From NCBI GenBank assembly GCA_021413735.1, contig JAIOPV010000042.1, positions 1 to 64,000 of the forward strand: 64,000 nucleotides of DNA, written 5' to 3'. Below the pieces are notes generated by a model. It searched no databases. It was not told the origin of the DNA and was given only the letters and a program-made list of their open reading frames with translations. Below are positions 41,773-49,487 of this stretch, piece by piece. The position numbers were made by a program, and so were the translations under genes. The stretch comes from Planctomycetota bacterium (GTDB lineage: Bacteria > Planctomycetota > Planctomycetia > Gemmatales > Gemmataceae). Position 1 is the stretch's first letter, and each line of letters opens with the position of its first letter.

Positions 41773-42118
41773 TCAGAAACGGCGAAGCCGACGCGCGACC
41801 GCTGCCCCCGTGGCAACGGGCCTTGCGTCGGGACGCAGGGGTGGTTATTGGACGCTTGAACGGCGAGTTGTCGTGTCAGTCATGGAGTAAGCCTCCGGCG
41901 CACACGACGCGCGAGTTATGGACACGGACGACCACCCAGTAGGTTCGCCAGCAGAGCCGGCATCACCGGGTATGTAAAATCCCACAGGCAAAGGCATGGT
42001 GTGGATTCGAGAGGTTGAGACACATCGGAGCAAGTGGGTCGCGCGCATTGTCACCACTGGCTACGCGGATGGCCCCGTCTACCTCTCCCACTGGTCGTGG
42101 GACAAGGATACGGGGCCG
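41773..42118. other. Gene-free rplL-rpoB spacer
   Basis: About 350 bases between the attenuator and the palindrome. No reading frame here has a credible start, ribosome-binding site or family match. No tRNA-like cloverleaf was seen. It may contain a promoter for rpoB, but no boxes stand out. Confidence 0.5.
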
Positions 42119-42150
42119 AAAAAACCGGTCAGCTTGACCGCTACCGGTTT
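42119..42150 (-). terminator. Intrinsic terminator or attenuator between rplL and rpoB
   Basis: On the minus strand AAACCGGT pairs with ACCGGTTT, with an inner AGC/GCT stem and loop GGTCAA, and the stem runs straight into TTTTTTC. It lies 126 bases after the rplL stop and 455 bases before the rpoB start. In E. coli an attenuator occupies the equivalent spacer, so partial readthrough into rpoBC is a reasonable inference. Confidence 0.75.
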
Positions 42151-42209
42151 ATAGTATTGGGGTGAGTTGAGAAAATCCACCCACCCGGGCATTTTTTTTG
42201 CTAACGACC

Positions 42210-42262
42210 TTCGCCGCTTGCGTCGTAGCGATCTTCCCGAGCGCTACGCCGCAAGCGGCGAA
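42210..42262. repeat. Palindromic repeat after rplL
   Basis: The 21-base arms (42210-42230 and 42242-42262) contain CGCCGCTTGCG and its complement and differ at one position. The right arm ends 14 bases from the rplL stop. The plus strand has an eight-base T run just beyond the left arm, on the wrong side for termination of rplL. Confidence 0.88.
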
Positions 42263-42276
42263 AACCCAAAATCCAA

Positions 42277-42669
42277 TCAGCCGGCTGGCTTGACGGTGAC
42301 CTTCGCGCCAGCTTCTTCGAGCTTCTTCTTGAGGTCTTCGGCGACCTTCTTGTCCACGTTTTCCTTGATGGCCTTCGGCGCGCCTTCGACGGTCGCCTTG
42401 GCTTCGGCCAAGCCTTGGCCGGTCAGTTCGCGGACGATCTTGATGATGCCGACCTTCTTGGCAGCGTCGAAGCCGCCTTCGAGGATCACGTTGAATTCGG
42501 TCGCAGCAACGGGCTCTGGCCCCTTGTCAACCACAGCCGCTGGTGCAGCGGCAGCAGCGCCAGCGGCTGGCTCGATGCCGTACTTTTCCTTGAGCAGATT
42601 CTTCAGTTCAACAGCCTGGGCAATCGTCAGGGCGGCGATCTGGTCGCCGAGTTCAGCAATGCTAGCCAT
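42277..42669 (-). CDS. rplL: Large ribosomal subunit protein bL12
   Basis: Stalk protein that recruits translation factors. The 130-residue protein has the N-terminal dimer domain [19 protein letters not shown], an Ala/Pro hinge (about 34-55) and the factor-binding domain with [18 protein letters not shown]. It follows rplJ. A palindrome, an attenuator and a second palindrome follow before rpoB. The copy number of L12 is several per ribosome, so termination after this gene would adjust its ratio to RNA polymerase. Confidence 0.97.
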   Translation of the reverse strand: MASIAELGDQIAALTIAQAVELKNLLKEKYGIEPAAGAAAAAPAAVVDKGPEPVAATEFNVILEGGFDAAKKVGIIKIVRELTGQGLAEAKATVEGAPKAIKENVDKKVAEDLKKKLEEAGAKVTVKPAG

Positions 42670-42807
42670 GGGAATATCCTTTCAAAAAGCTGCCGGGTGA
42701 AGCTGCCCGGCGGAAGCGTAATAGCCAAGTTTGGGAATGCCCACGGACAACAGATGGTTGCCCGCGGGCCTTACTATCGTGACATTTCAAACGTTCGTCG
42801 GGTTCGC

Positions 42808-43368
42808 TCAGCCAGCGGCCGGAGCAGCCGTTTCAGCGGGAGCCGCACCGCCGGTCTTTTCTTCGATCGCCTTGAGGATGCCAGCGAGGTTGTTCGCCGG
42901 ACCCACCAATGCGCCGGCGATTGCCGAACCCGGCCCGAGGATCGCCGCGACCAAGCCGCCGATTGCTTCCTTGCGGGTCGGGATCTTCTCGGCGACATCA
43001 ATCGTGACGGGCGTGCCTTCCGACACCGCCGTCTTGATCTTGAACTTGTCTGGTGCCTTCGGGTCCTTCTTCAGTTCCTTGAGAAGACCGGTCACTGCGA
43101 GTGCGAGTTCCTTGACGCTTTCGCCGCCCCACGCCAGAAGCGTTGGGCCGCTGCCGGTTTCGACCGACACGCCGTTCTCGGTGAAGACCTTCTTCACGAG
43201 GCTGTTCTTCACCATCTTGACGCGAATCTTTTTGTCGCGGAGCTTCTTGCGAAACTCGTAGTCGGTCGCCGAGTCGAGCTTCAATGGCTCGAGCAGGACC
43301 ATGTCCCGCACGCCCTTGAACGTCGCCCGGAGGGTATTCAACTCCAGCTCTTTGATTTTCTTGCTCAT
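42808..43368 (-). CDS. rplJ: Large ribosomal subunit protein uL10
   Basis: Anchors the L12 dimers to 23S rRNA. The 186-residue product opens MSKKIKELELNTLRATF and continues MVLLEPLKLDSATDYEFR, RVKMVKNSLVKKVFTE and TLLAWGGESV in order. The C-terminal Ala/Pro-rich tail that binds L12 is present (AAPAETAAPAAG). It is somewhat acidic and longer than the E. coli protein. It follows rplA across a D-type palindrome and precedes rplL by 138 bases. Confidence 0.95.
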   Translation of the reverse strand: MSKKIKELELNTLRATFKGVRDMVLLEPLKLDSATDYEFRKKLRDKKIRVKMVKNSLVKKVFTENGVSVETGSGPTLLAWGGESVKELALAVTGLLKELKKDPKAPDKFKIKTAVSEGTPVTIDVAEKIPTRKEAIGGLVAAILGPGSAIAGALVGPANNLAGILKAIEEKTGGAAPAETAAPAAG

Positions 43369-43375
43369 GACTTTG

Positions 43376-43480
43376 TGGTGTTTTGTGTTTCGTGTTTTGT
43401 GTTTAGTTGTTTCGTGTTTGGTGCTGTGCTTGAGGCCCGAGGCTTCTCAAAACACGAAACACCAAACACTAAACACCACC
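43376..43480. repeat. D-type palindrome between rplA and rplJ
   Basis: Repeats of TTCGTGTTT and TGTTTAGT words on the left (about 43376-43423) pair imperfectly with AACACGAAACACC and AAACACTAAACACC on the right (about 43450-43480). The right side ends two bases from the rplA stop codon. The words are shared with the palindrome at 33123. Confidence 0.82.
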
Positions 43481-43481
43481 G

Positions 43482-44363
43482 TTAGAAACTAATCCGGATG
43501 CCGGGCGACATGGTGGCGGAGAGAACCACCCCGTTGATGAAGTTACCCTTCACGCCCGACGGCTTGGCGTTGCGGACCTGCTCAACGAACACGTTGATGT
43601 TTTCCACCAACTTCTGTTCGTCGAAGCTCATCTTGCCGACGCCCGCGTGAATCTGGCCAGTCTTGTCCGAACGGTACTCGACCTTACCAGCCTTGAATTC
43701 CTTCACGGCGGCGCTCAGGTCGCCCGAGGCTGGAACCACGGTGCCGGCCTTCGGGGTCGGCATCAAGCCGCGTGGTCCGAGGACTTTACCGAGTCGCGAA
43801 ACCATCGCCATCATGTCTTGCGTGGCGATGACCACGTCGAACTCAAGGAACCCTTCCTTCTGAATCTTCTCGACGAGATCAGCAGCACCGACGATGTCGG
43901 CTCCGGCTGCCTTCGCCTTGGTCGCGTTATCGCCTTGTGCGAACACCGCAACGCGAACGCTCTTGCCGATACCGTGCGGCAGCGGGATCGCACCGCGAAC
44001 CATCTGGTCCGACTGGGTGACGTCGATGCCGAGGTTGATGTGGATTTCGACCGTTTCGTCGAACTTCACTCGCTTGAGCTTCTTGAGTTCCGCGACGGCC
44101 TGCTTGACCGGAATCGTGCCGACTTCGCGGAGTTTCTTTTCCACGTTGCGGAGGTGGTTGCGGAGCTTCTTGCCGCGACGGGGCGGCACGCCGGGCTTCT
44201 TGTTCTTGTTTGCGGTCGGCAACGCGGCTTCGGCCTGAGGTTTTGCTTCCTTGGCTTCGGCGGGCTTGGCGGCCGCTGTTTCGGTTGGGGCTGCCGCGAC
44301 GGGGGTGCTTGCGGCTGGCGTCGGCTCGGCTGCCGGCGCTGCGTCTTCCTTATCCTTCGCCAT
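43482..44363 (-). CDS. rplA: Large ribosomal subunit protein uL1 with long N-terminal extension
   Basis: L1-stalk protein. The core begins near residue 65 and shows [55 protein letters not shown] and a C-terminal domain with [15 protein letters not shown]. Residues 1-60 form an Ala/Pro/Glu/Lys-rich, probably disordered extension absent from the usual protein of about 230 residues. This is the first gene of the cluster. The usual upstream partner rplK is not here, since the next gene upstream is an unrelated DUF1501 gene. Confidence 0.95.
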   Translation of the reverse strand: MAKDKEDAAPAAEPTPAASTPVAAAPTETAAAKPAEAKEAKPQAEAALPTANKNKKPGVPPRRGKKLRNHLRNVEKKLREVGTIPVKQAVAELKKLKRVKFDETVEIHINLGIDVTQSDQMVRGAIPLPHGIGKSVRVAVFAQGDNATKAKAAGADIVGAADLVEKIQKEGFLEFDVVIATQDMMAMVSRLGKVLGPRGLMPTPKAGTVVPASGDLSAAVKEFKAGKVEYRSDKTGQIHAGVGKMSFDEQKLVENINVFVEQVRNAKPSGVKGNFINGVVLSATMSPGIRISF

Positions 44364-44471
44364 GTCATCCTCTTGGTGGCGGGGTTCGTTGGCAGAGCCA
44401 ACTACGACCCCTCCCGCTGCGGTGGCATCGTTTGTGACGAGCGCGTGCGGCGGTGCGTGAGAAGATATCGT

Positions 44472-44498
44472 TTATAACGCGGAACGAGTGTCGGCAAT
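44472..44498 (-). promoter_or_regulatory. Possible promoter of the rplA-rplJ-rplL cluster
   Basis: On the minus strand TTGCCG (44498-44493) and TATAAA (44477-44472) are 15 bases apart, shorter than the ideal 17. The position, about 110 bases before rplA, is sensible. The call rests on the boxes alone. Confidence 0.3.
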
Positions 44499-44538
44499 AG
44501 AGAGAGGTGAAAATTTCTCTTGACAAGTGGTTTTGTCC

Positions 44539-44591
44539 GAGCCCTCGCGCCAAGCGAGGGGCTCCACAATACCTCGCTGGCGCTCGGGCTC
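44539..44591. repeat. B-type palindrome, degenerate copy, after the DUF1501 gene
   Basis: A left arm containing GCCCTCGCGCCAAGCGAGG (44539-44559) and a right arm CCTCGCTGGCGCTCGGGCTC (44572-44591) pair imperfectly. The right arm is identical to that of the element at 16648. It ends 14 bases from the stop of the DUF1501 gene at 44606. Confidence 0.85.
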
Positions 44592-44605
44592 AGATGAGGA
44601 GGTAA

Positions 44606-45844
44606 TCACTTCTTCGCGAACACTTCGACTGGCTTGAATTCACCACCCAGCACGGCCTTCGCATCGACGCCGAGCCATTGCTCCAGCACCGCCGAATACA
44701 CCCGGCGGAAGTCGGTCGCGTGAACGAGATTCCCGTCTTCCAACTTCGTCAGGCTCGGGTGTTCGCCAACGATGCCGGCTTTCACGTTGCCGCCGACCAA
44801 CATCATCGGTGCGCCGCTGCCGTGGTCGGTGCCCTTGCTGCCGTTCTCCTTCGCCCGTCGACCGAACTCCGAGAACGTCATCACGCACAGCCGATCCTTG
44901 TGCCCGTGACCTGCGAGATCACGATAGAACGCTGAGATGCCATCCGAAACTTGCTGCAACAGATCCGCGTGAGCGCCCGTCGCGCCGCCTTGCCCCGAGT
45001 GCGTGTCGAAGCCGTCGAGGGCGACGTAGAAGATGCGGGCACCGATGCCGCCGTCGATGAGTTGCGCCGCGAGCTTCAGCTTGTTCGCGAGTGCCGTGTT
45101 CGGATACGGAACCTTCGGCTTGTATGACTTTCCAAGTGCCGCCAGTTTCTCACTGCTCGCGTAGGTGTTCATCTGCGTGCGAGACACGAAATCCAGCAGT
45201 CCGTTGCCACCACTCGACGTATCAGCAACGCCGGTAATCACGCCCTTCTGAGCAGCACCGTCAGCACCGCTGGCCGCGGATGTCTTCAGTTTGAAGTCGT
45301 CGAGCGACGCCACCGACGGCACCCGCACCGGAGCGCCCGCCAACGCCAACGGAGATGTCTCGTTGCTCGCCGCGAGGTGAAACGCAGGCGACGGCTTCGC
45401 CTTCAGCGTGCGACCGAGCCAACCATCGGTGAGGTTCGCGGCCGTGCTGCCTGCGTGCCAGATGTCCATGCTGCGGAAGTGTGACTGATCCGGGTTCGGG
45501 TAGCCGACGCCTTGCACGACGCACACCGCTGACTCTTCGGTGTAGAGCTTCGCGAGTTCAGCCATCGCAGGGTGAAACGCGATGTCGTCGGTCAGCTTCT
45601 TGACCTTGTCCTTCGCGATGGCGAGGGTTGGTCGCAGCTTGTAGTAGTCGGCGTTCGTAAACGGAATGACGGTGTTCAGGCCGTCGTTGCCACCGGTGAG
45701 TTGCACCACAACGAGAATGGTATCCTTCGCGCCAGGCTTGTCGGCGGTGCGTGCGGCAAGTGCCGACTGCCCGAGGAACGTCGGGATAGTGGCCCCGAAC
45801 CCGAGGAGCGAGGAGTCTTTAAGGAAGTCGCGGCGAGTGGACAT
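44606..45844 (-). CDS. DUF1501 family Tat-exported protein
   Basis: The 412-residue protein starts MSTRRDFLKDSSLLGFGA, a twin-arginine signal. ILVVVQLTGGNDGLNTVIP near residue 43, RSMDIWHAGS, FYVALDGFDTHSGQGG and MTFSEFGRRAKENGS are DUF1501 hallmarks. It belongs to the branch that pairs with DUF1800, unlike the protein at 10987 which pairs with DUF1553. It starts 10 bases after the DUF1800 gene. Confidence 0.94.
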   Translation of the reverse strand: MSTRRDFLKDSSLLGFGATIPTFLGQSALAARTADKPGAKDTILVVVQLTGGNDGLNTVIPFTNADYYKLRPTLAIAKDKVKKLTDDIAFHPAMAELAKLYTEESAVCVVQGVGYPNPDQSHFRSMDIWHAGSTAANLTDGWLGRTLKAKPSPAFHLAASNETSPLALAGAPVRVPSVASLDDFKLKTSAASGADGAAQKGVITGVADTSSGGNGLLDFVSRTQMNTYASSEKLAALGKSYKPKVPYPNTALANKLKLAAQLIDGGIGARIFYVALDGFDTHSGQGGATGAHADLLQQVSDGISAFYRDLAGHGHKDRLCVMTFSEFGRRAKENGSKGTDHGSGAPMMLVGGNVKAGIVGEHPSLTKLEDGNLVHATDFRRVYSAVLEQWLGVDAKAVLGGEFKPVEVFAKK

Positions 45845-45854
45845 GGGAAACTCC

Positions 45855-47237
45855 TCAGTTCAGTTGGAATTCGGGCAGCGTCAGCACCAGATGCGCCACG
45901 GCTCGAACGCGGTGATTGCTCACGTCGCCGACGGACCAGTACGCGGGATACTTCACATGCATCGCGGTCTTCAGGTAATCGTGCAGCCTGTCGCGGGCAG
46001 CGGGTTGCACGTCGCTTTGCAGAAACACGTCGAGCAGGAAATCGACGATCTCGCCGTTGTGCTTCGCCAGCACCGCAGCCGGATCGCAGCGAGAACCGAA
46101 CCGCGTGTCTTCCGTTGATGTGAGCGCCAGCGCGAGGTTGTTGCGACCCAGAAGCGTCTGGGCGTTGAGCCACGCTGGGCCGCCGTCCCAACCTTTCACC
46201 GATGGCGGCGCGAACAACACTTGCCCCAACCCTTCGAGCGATTCCGCTAACGGCAACGCACCGGCCGTGCCCTCCAGTCCGCGAACGATTCCCGTCACGA
46301 ACTCCACCGGCGACTTGATCTTCGCTCGATACGATTCCTTCGCAAAGAACAGATTCGACCGCAGCATCACGGAGACCAGTTTCCCCGTGTCGAAGCCTGA
46401 CTTGCGGTATTCCTCCGCGAGCGGGTCGATGAGTTCAGCCGGGGGAGTGTCCGATTCGCTGATGAGGAAGCGATACAGTTTGCGGACGATGAACCGCGGG
46501 CACGCCGGTTGTTCGAGGCACAGCTTCGCAATGTCATCGCCCTTGAACTTCCCCGATTTGCCGAAGACCTTCTTTTCGCTGCCGTCGTGCTGCCGGTAAC
46601 TGAATGTCGATTTGCCGTAGCTGAGTTCGTAGCCGGTGAACGCCTTCGCAGCCTCGCGAATGTCGGCTTCCGTGTAGTTGCCGATGCCGAGCGAGAACAG
46701 TTCCATCAGTTCGCGAGCGTAGTTCTCGTTCGGGGCAAGTTTCGTGCTCTTGTTCGTATCGAGCCAGACGAGCATGGCGGAATCGGTGCCCATCGCAATG
46801 AGCATCTCGCTGAAGCTGCCGAGGGCGTGCCGTTGCATCAGGTGATATTGATCGAGCATGAAGCGTGCGTTCTTCACCTTGGCGTTGCTGGTCGCGAAGT
46901 GATTGTGCCAGAACAGCGTCAGCTTCTCACGCAGCGGATGAGCCGTCTTGAGCATCCGGTCGAGCCACCACGCCGAGAGACGTTCTTGCGGAGCGCCGCT
47001 CGGCATACTCCGTTCCGACGCCATGAACGCCGACGTGGAACTGAAGTCGTCCGATTCCGCGTGCCCGTCGATGACGCGGGTGAGGGTCTTCAGGTGGCCG
47101 TCTTTGACGCCCGTGTCGAGTTCGGCGGTTGTTGCACCGAACCCCGCACGGCGATAGAGATGCCCAACCTTCCGACGATCCCACGGGTTCGCGTCAGTTG
47201 GTTCGTAGGGTGCCCAGGCCCATTTCGGATCTGTCAT
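45855..47237 (-). CDS. DUF1800 family protein
   Basis: A 460-residue protein. HLYRRAGFGATTAELD near residue 30, LTLFWHNHFATSNAKV, PNENYARELMELFSLG, YTEADIREAAKAFTGY and FLISESDTPP match DUF1800 in order, including the conserved HNHF. It has no clear signal peptide, so it is either exported with its DUF1501 partner or stays inside. The start at 47237 lies 20 bases after the upstream gene's stop. Function is unknown across the family. Confidence 0.93.
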   Translation of the reverse strand: MTDPKWAWAPYEPTDANPWDRRKVGHLYRRAGFGATTAELDTGVKDGHLKTLTRVIDGHAESDDFSSTSAFMASERSMPSGAPQERLSAWWLDRMLKTAHPLREKLTLFWHNHFATSNAKVKNARFMLDQYHLMQRHALGSFSEMLIAMGTDSAMLVWLDTNKSTKLAPNENYARELMELFSLGIGNYTEADIREAAKAFTGYELSYGKSTFSYRQHDGSEKKVFGKSGKFKGDDIAKLCLEQPACPRFIVRKLYRFLISESDTPPAELIDPLAEEYRKSGFDTGKLVSVMLRSNLFFAKESYRAKIKSPVEFVTGIVRGLEGTAGALPLAESLEGLGQVLFAPPSVKGWDGGPAWLNAQTLLGRNNLALALTSTEDTRFGSRCDPAAVLAKHNGEIVDFLLDVFLQSDVQPAARDRLHDYLKTAMHVKYPAYWSVGDVSNHRVRAVAHLVLTLPEFQLN

Positions 47238-47257
47238 GGTGAAATTCCCGCACGGGG

Positions 47258-48979
47258 TTACTTGATGTTCCACACCACATCCACGCGGTATTCCGATTCC
47301 GTGATGTCGAGTTCGACCGCGACCGTGCCGAGCGTCTTCACGAATGCCACGAGGCCGGCCGTTTCTTTGCGTGCGTCCGCCAATCCGATGCCGCGAGTCA
47401 GCACCGAATCGGTCGTCAGCGCATCGGCGAAATCCCCAAGCGTCTGGCCTGCGTTCGCTGCGTTAAACTTGCCCTTCAGCAGAACGGTTGTCGGCTGCGA
47501 CGTGCGAGGTTTCTTCAACTCGGTGATGAGCTTCTTGCCGAGTTCCACGGTCGACGCGAGAACCAACTCCTCGCCCACCACCGCGAAGCACGGCTCAAAG
47601 TTGAACCGCAGCCCGTCCGGATCGTCGGCGAGCGTCTTGTTCTCGGGGAAACGATACACCACAAGCGGCACGCCTTCGTGTTCGAGCTCGGTCAGCTTGA
47701 GGCCGTATTGCAGCGTGCCGATCAGCCCGGCAGCGCGAAGAACCGGATCGAGCGACGGCCCGAACTTCTTGTCGCGAGCACTGCCGACGTATCCGAATGC
47801 GGGCAACTTCCGCGATGGCTCGGTTTTGTACGGTCGCTGATCGTGATTCACGACAACGACGCGGTGATACGGCCCCCACATTTCCAGCAGGTCGCCGAGC
47901 TTCACGTTCGACGGCAATATCTTGGAAATCTGTTTCTCACCCATCTCGATGTTGCCACGCATCTCGTCACTGAGGAGCTTGTCGCGGTTCTTCCACATGT
48001 AGCCGACGTCGAGATGCAAGCTGTGGCTGTAGATCGTGCCGGGGGGTTCCAACAACGGAAGCGTTCCCGGTGCGGTCTTCGGCGGGACGTGCATCGCAAG
48101 TTCCGACCACATGCCCGTGCGACCCGCTGGCATCCGTAATGCGAGACGGAAACCGGTCTTCTCCTGATACAGTCCCAGCGCGAGGAAGTTCGACCGCTGA
48201 ATGGTGTCGATGGTCGCGCCGAGAACGAGCGTCTGGAGGAAGTCTTGCCGTGTGGAGTCGAAGAAGTCTTTCGACGCCTTCGATTTCTTGATGGAGGCGA
48301 GATCGAGCCACAACCACGCCGACGGGTTCTTGGGCAGCAACCCGAGTGTTGCGGCACGAGCCGGATGCGACTGGCGTTTCTTGTCGGTCGCGGTCTTGAT
48401 CGCTGCTTCGAGGTTCGCAGCCTTGTTCGACACCAACAGAGTAGCCGCAATCCGTGCGAAATGAACATCGTCGCCAACCGAGAATGCTTCGACGCCCACG
48501 ATCTTCGTGCGTTTCACGCTGGTCTTGGAACCCTGGCGAGCGAGTTCTTCGTCGATCACTCCAACGATGAGTTCCAGAGCTTTGGCCGACTGCTTCTCGT
48601 CCTTGCCTTCCGCCACGAACACCAGCGGTTGAAGGTCGTCGCCATCGTAATGAAACGCCAACGCGACGCCATTGCCGGCGAGTTGATCGAGGAGTTCGGG
48701 CCACTTCGCCCCGAGATCCTTTTCAGCGAACGCGAGCAGTTGTAGTGCCCGGCGTGCCTGCGCGGAGTCGTAGATTTGGCGAACGGGAGCGAGCTTCTGG
48801 GCGTCCTTGAAGGCATCCAACCCGGTGATGGCCTCGGCGAGCTTGCGGGGGTGATCCGCCACAACCACGACCTGCGCCGACGCTGGCACGCAATCGAGTG
48901 GATCGGCCGCAGCAAGGCGAGCGGAGGACGTGAGTCCTCCGATGAGCAGCGTCAGTGCGGTGAGAGCGAGGCGGAACAT
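47258..48979 (-). CDS. Exported DUF3352-like protein of unknown function
   Basis: The 573-residue protein has a signal peptide ending near ARLAAADP. PLDCVPASAQVVVVADHPRKLAEAI looks like the opening of DUF3352-type proteins, in which a domain measuring about 250 residues repeats (the quoted stretch is split by family position: CVPASAQVVVVADHPRKL). GVEAFSVGDDVHFARIAATLLVSNKA and RAATLGLLPKNPSAWLWLDL resemble the core. It is the first gene of the operon with DUF1800 and DUF1501. The family call is tentative. Confidence 0.75.
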   Translation of the reverse strand: MFRLALTALTLLIGGLTSSARLAAADPLDCVPASAQVVVVADHPRKLAEAITGLDAFKDAQKLAPVRQIYDSAQARRALQLLAFAEKDLGAKWPELLDQLAGNGVALAFHYDGDDLQPLVFVAEGKDEKQSAKALELIVGVIDEELARQGSKTSVKRTKIVGVEAFSVGDDVHFARIAATLLVSNKAANLEAAIKTATDKKRQSHPARAATLGLLPKNPSAWLWLDLASIKKSKASKDFFDSTRQDFLQTLVLGATIDTIQRSNFLALGLYQEKTGFRLALRMPAGRTGMWSELAMHVPPKTAPGTLPLLEPPGTIYSHSLHLDVGYMWKNRDKLLSDEMRGNIEMGEKQISKILPSNVKLGDLLEMWGPYHRVVVVNHDQRPYKTEPSRKLPAFGYVGSARDKKFGPSLDPVLRAAGLIGTLQYGLKLTELEHEGVPLVVYRFPENKTLADDPDGLRFNFEPCFAVVGEELVLASTVELGKKLITELKKPRTSQPTTVLLKGKFNAANAGQTLGDFADALTTDSVLTRGIGLADARKETAGLVAFVKTLGTVAVELDITESEYRVDVVWNIK

Positions 48980-49179
48980 GCGGTGCCTCCGTGAACGATG
49001 TGCGAGGAATTACTCGGCAGAGGACGGCAGAGTTTCAAGTTTCGGCTGCGGATTGCCGTACCCGACCATTCCACAGGAAAACTTACCCAACCCCCAGGGC
49101 GATTCCGTGTTTCCCATTGGGTTTGTGAAGCGCACCCCAGGGCAGCCGTTTTCGCTTGACGGTGCGAGGGTTCCCCAGG
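48980..49179. other. Gap upstream of the DUF3352-like gene
   Basis: The region should hold divergent or leader sequence of the 48979 gene. Nothing convincing is seen beyond a GAGGTAC-like purine stretch; no gene is called. Confidence 0.4.
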
Positions 49180-49401
49180 ACCATTCACTTCACACTCTGT
49201 TCGTTTTCTCGCTGGCATCGCCTGTGCGGTGTTCGCGTTGAGCAGCTCGGCGGTGCCCAAGAACGACGGCCCGTGATCGCGCGGCCGCCTGCGGTTCAAC
49301 CACTGTCGCCTCCGAATCCGAAGAGTCTGGTTCTGGCAACCAAGGGTGCCGACAGCACGGTGCGAATCTGAAACCTCCAGAACAAGGCGAAAAACGCGAC
49401 T
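49180..49401 (+). pseudogene. Remnant of a secreted WD40-repeat gene
   Basis: One frame reads FLAGIACAVFALSSSAVPKN, a signal-peptide-like stretch, and stops at TGA 49274. A second frame continues with a Pro-rich stretch and then SLVLATKGADSTVRI, a WD40 blade end, and stops at a TGA (49369-49371) exactly where the blade's Trp (TGG) is expected. After it NLQNKAKN continues the blade. A frameshift plus a nonsense mutation in a WD40 gene is the simplest reading. No start codon is obvious. Confidence 0.45.
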
Positions 49402-49487
49402 ATCCCGAACCCGCGTTTCGAGCCAGCCAGCATCGACTGCTGCAACTCGCCCGGAAACGTCAACGGCTCGTCGGGGCGACGGTTCTC

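Noticed and set aside
41845-42057. A 70-residue frame in the rplL-rpoB gap
   Set aside because: No ribosome-binding site, no recognisable sequence, and Cys/His/Ser-rich composition typical of chance.
41780-42118. tRNA or other structured RNA gene upstream of rpoB
   Set aside because: No D- or T-loop signature such as GGTTCGA in context, and no cloverleaf, was found on either strand.
42188-42200. T-run at the left of the 42210 palindrome taken as a terminator of rplL
   Set aside because: For transcription of rplL the run is an A-run after the hairpin, so it cannot act as a U-tract.
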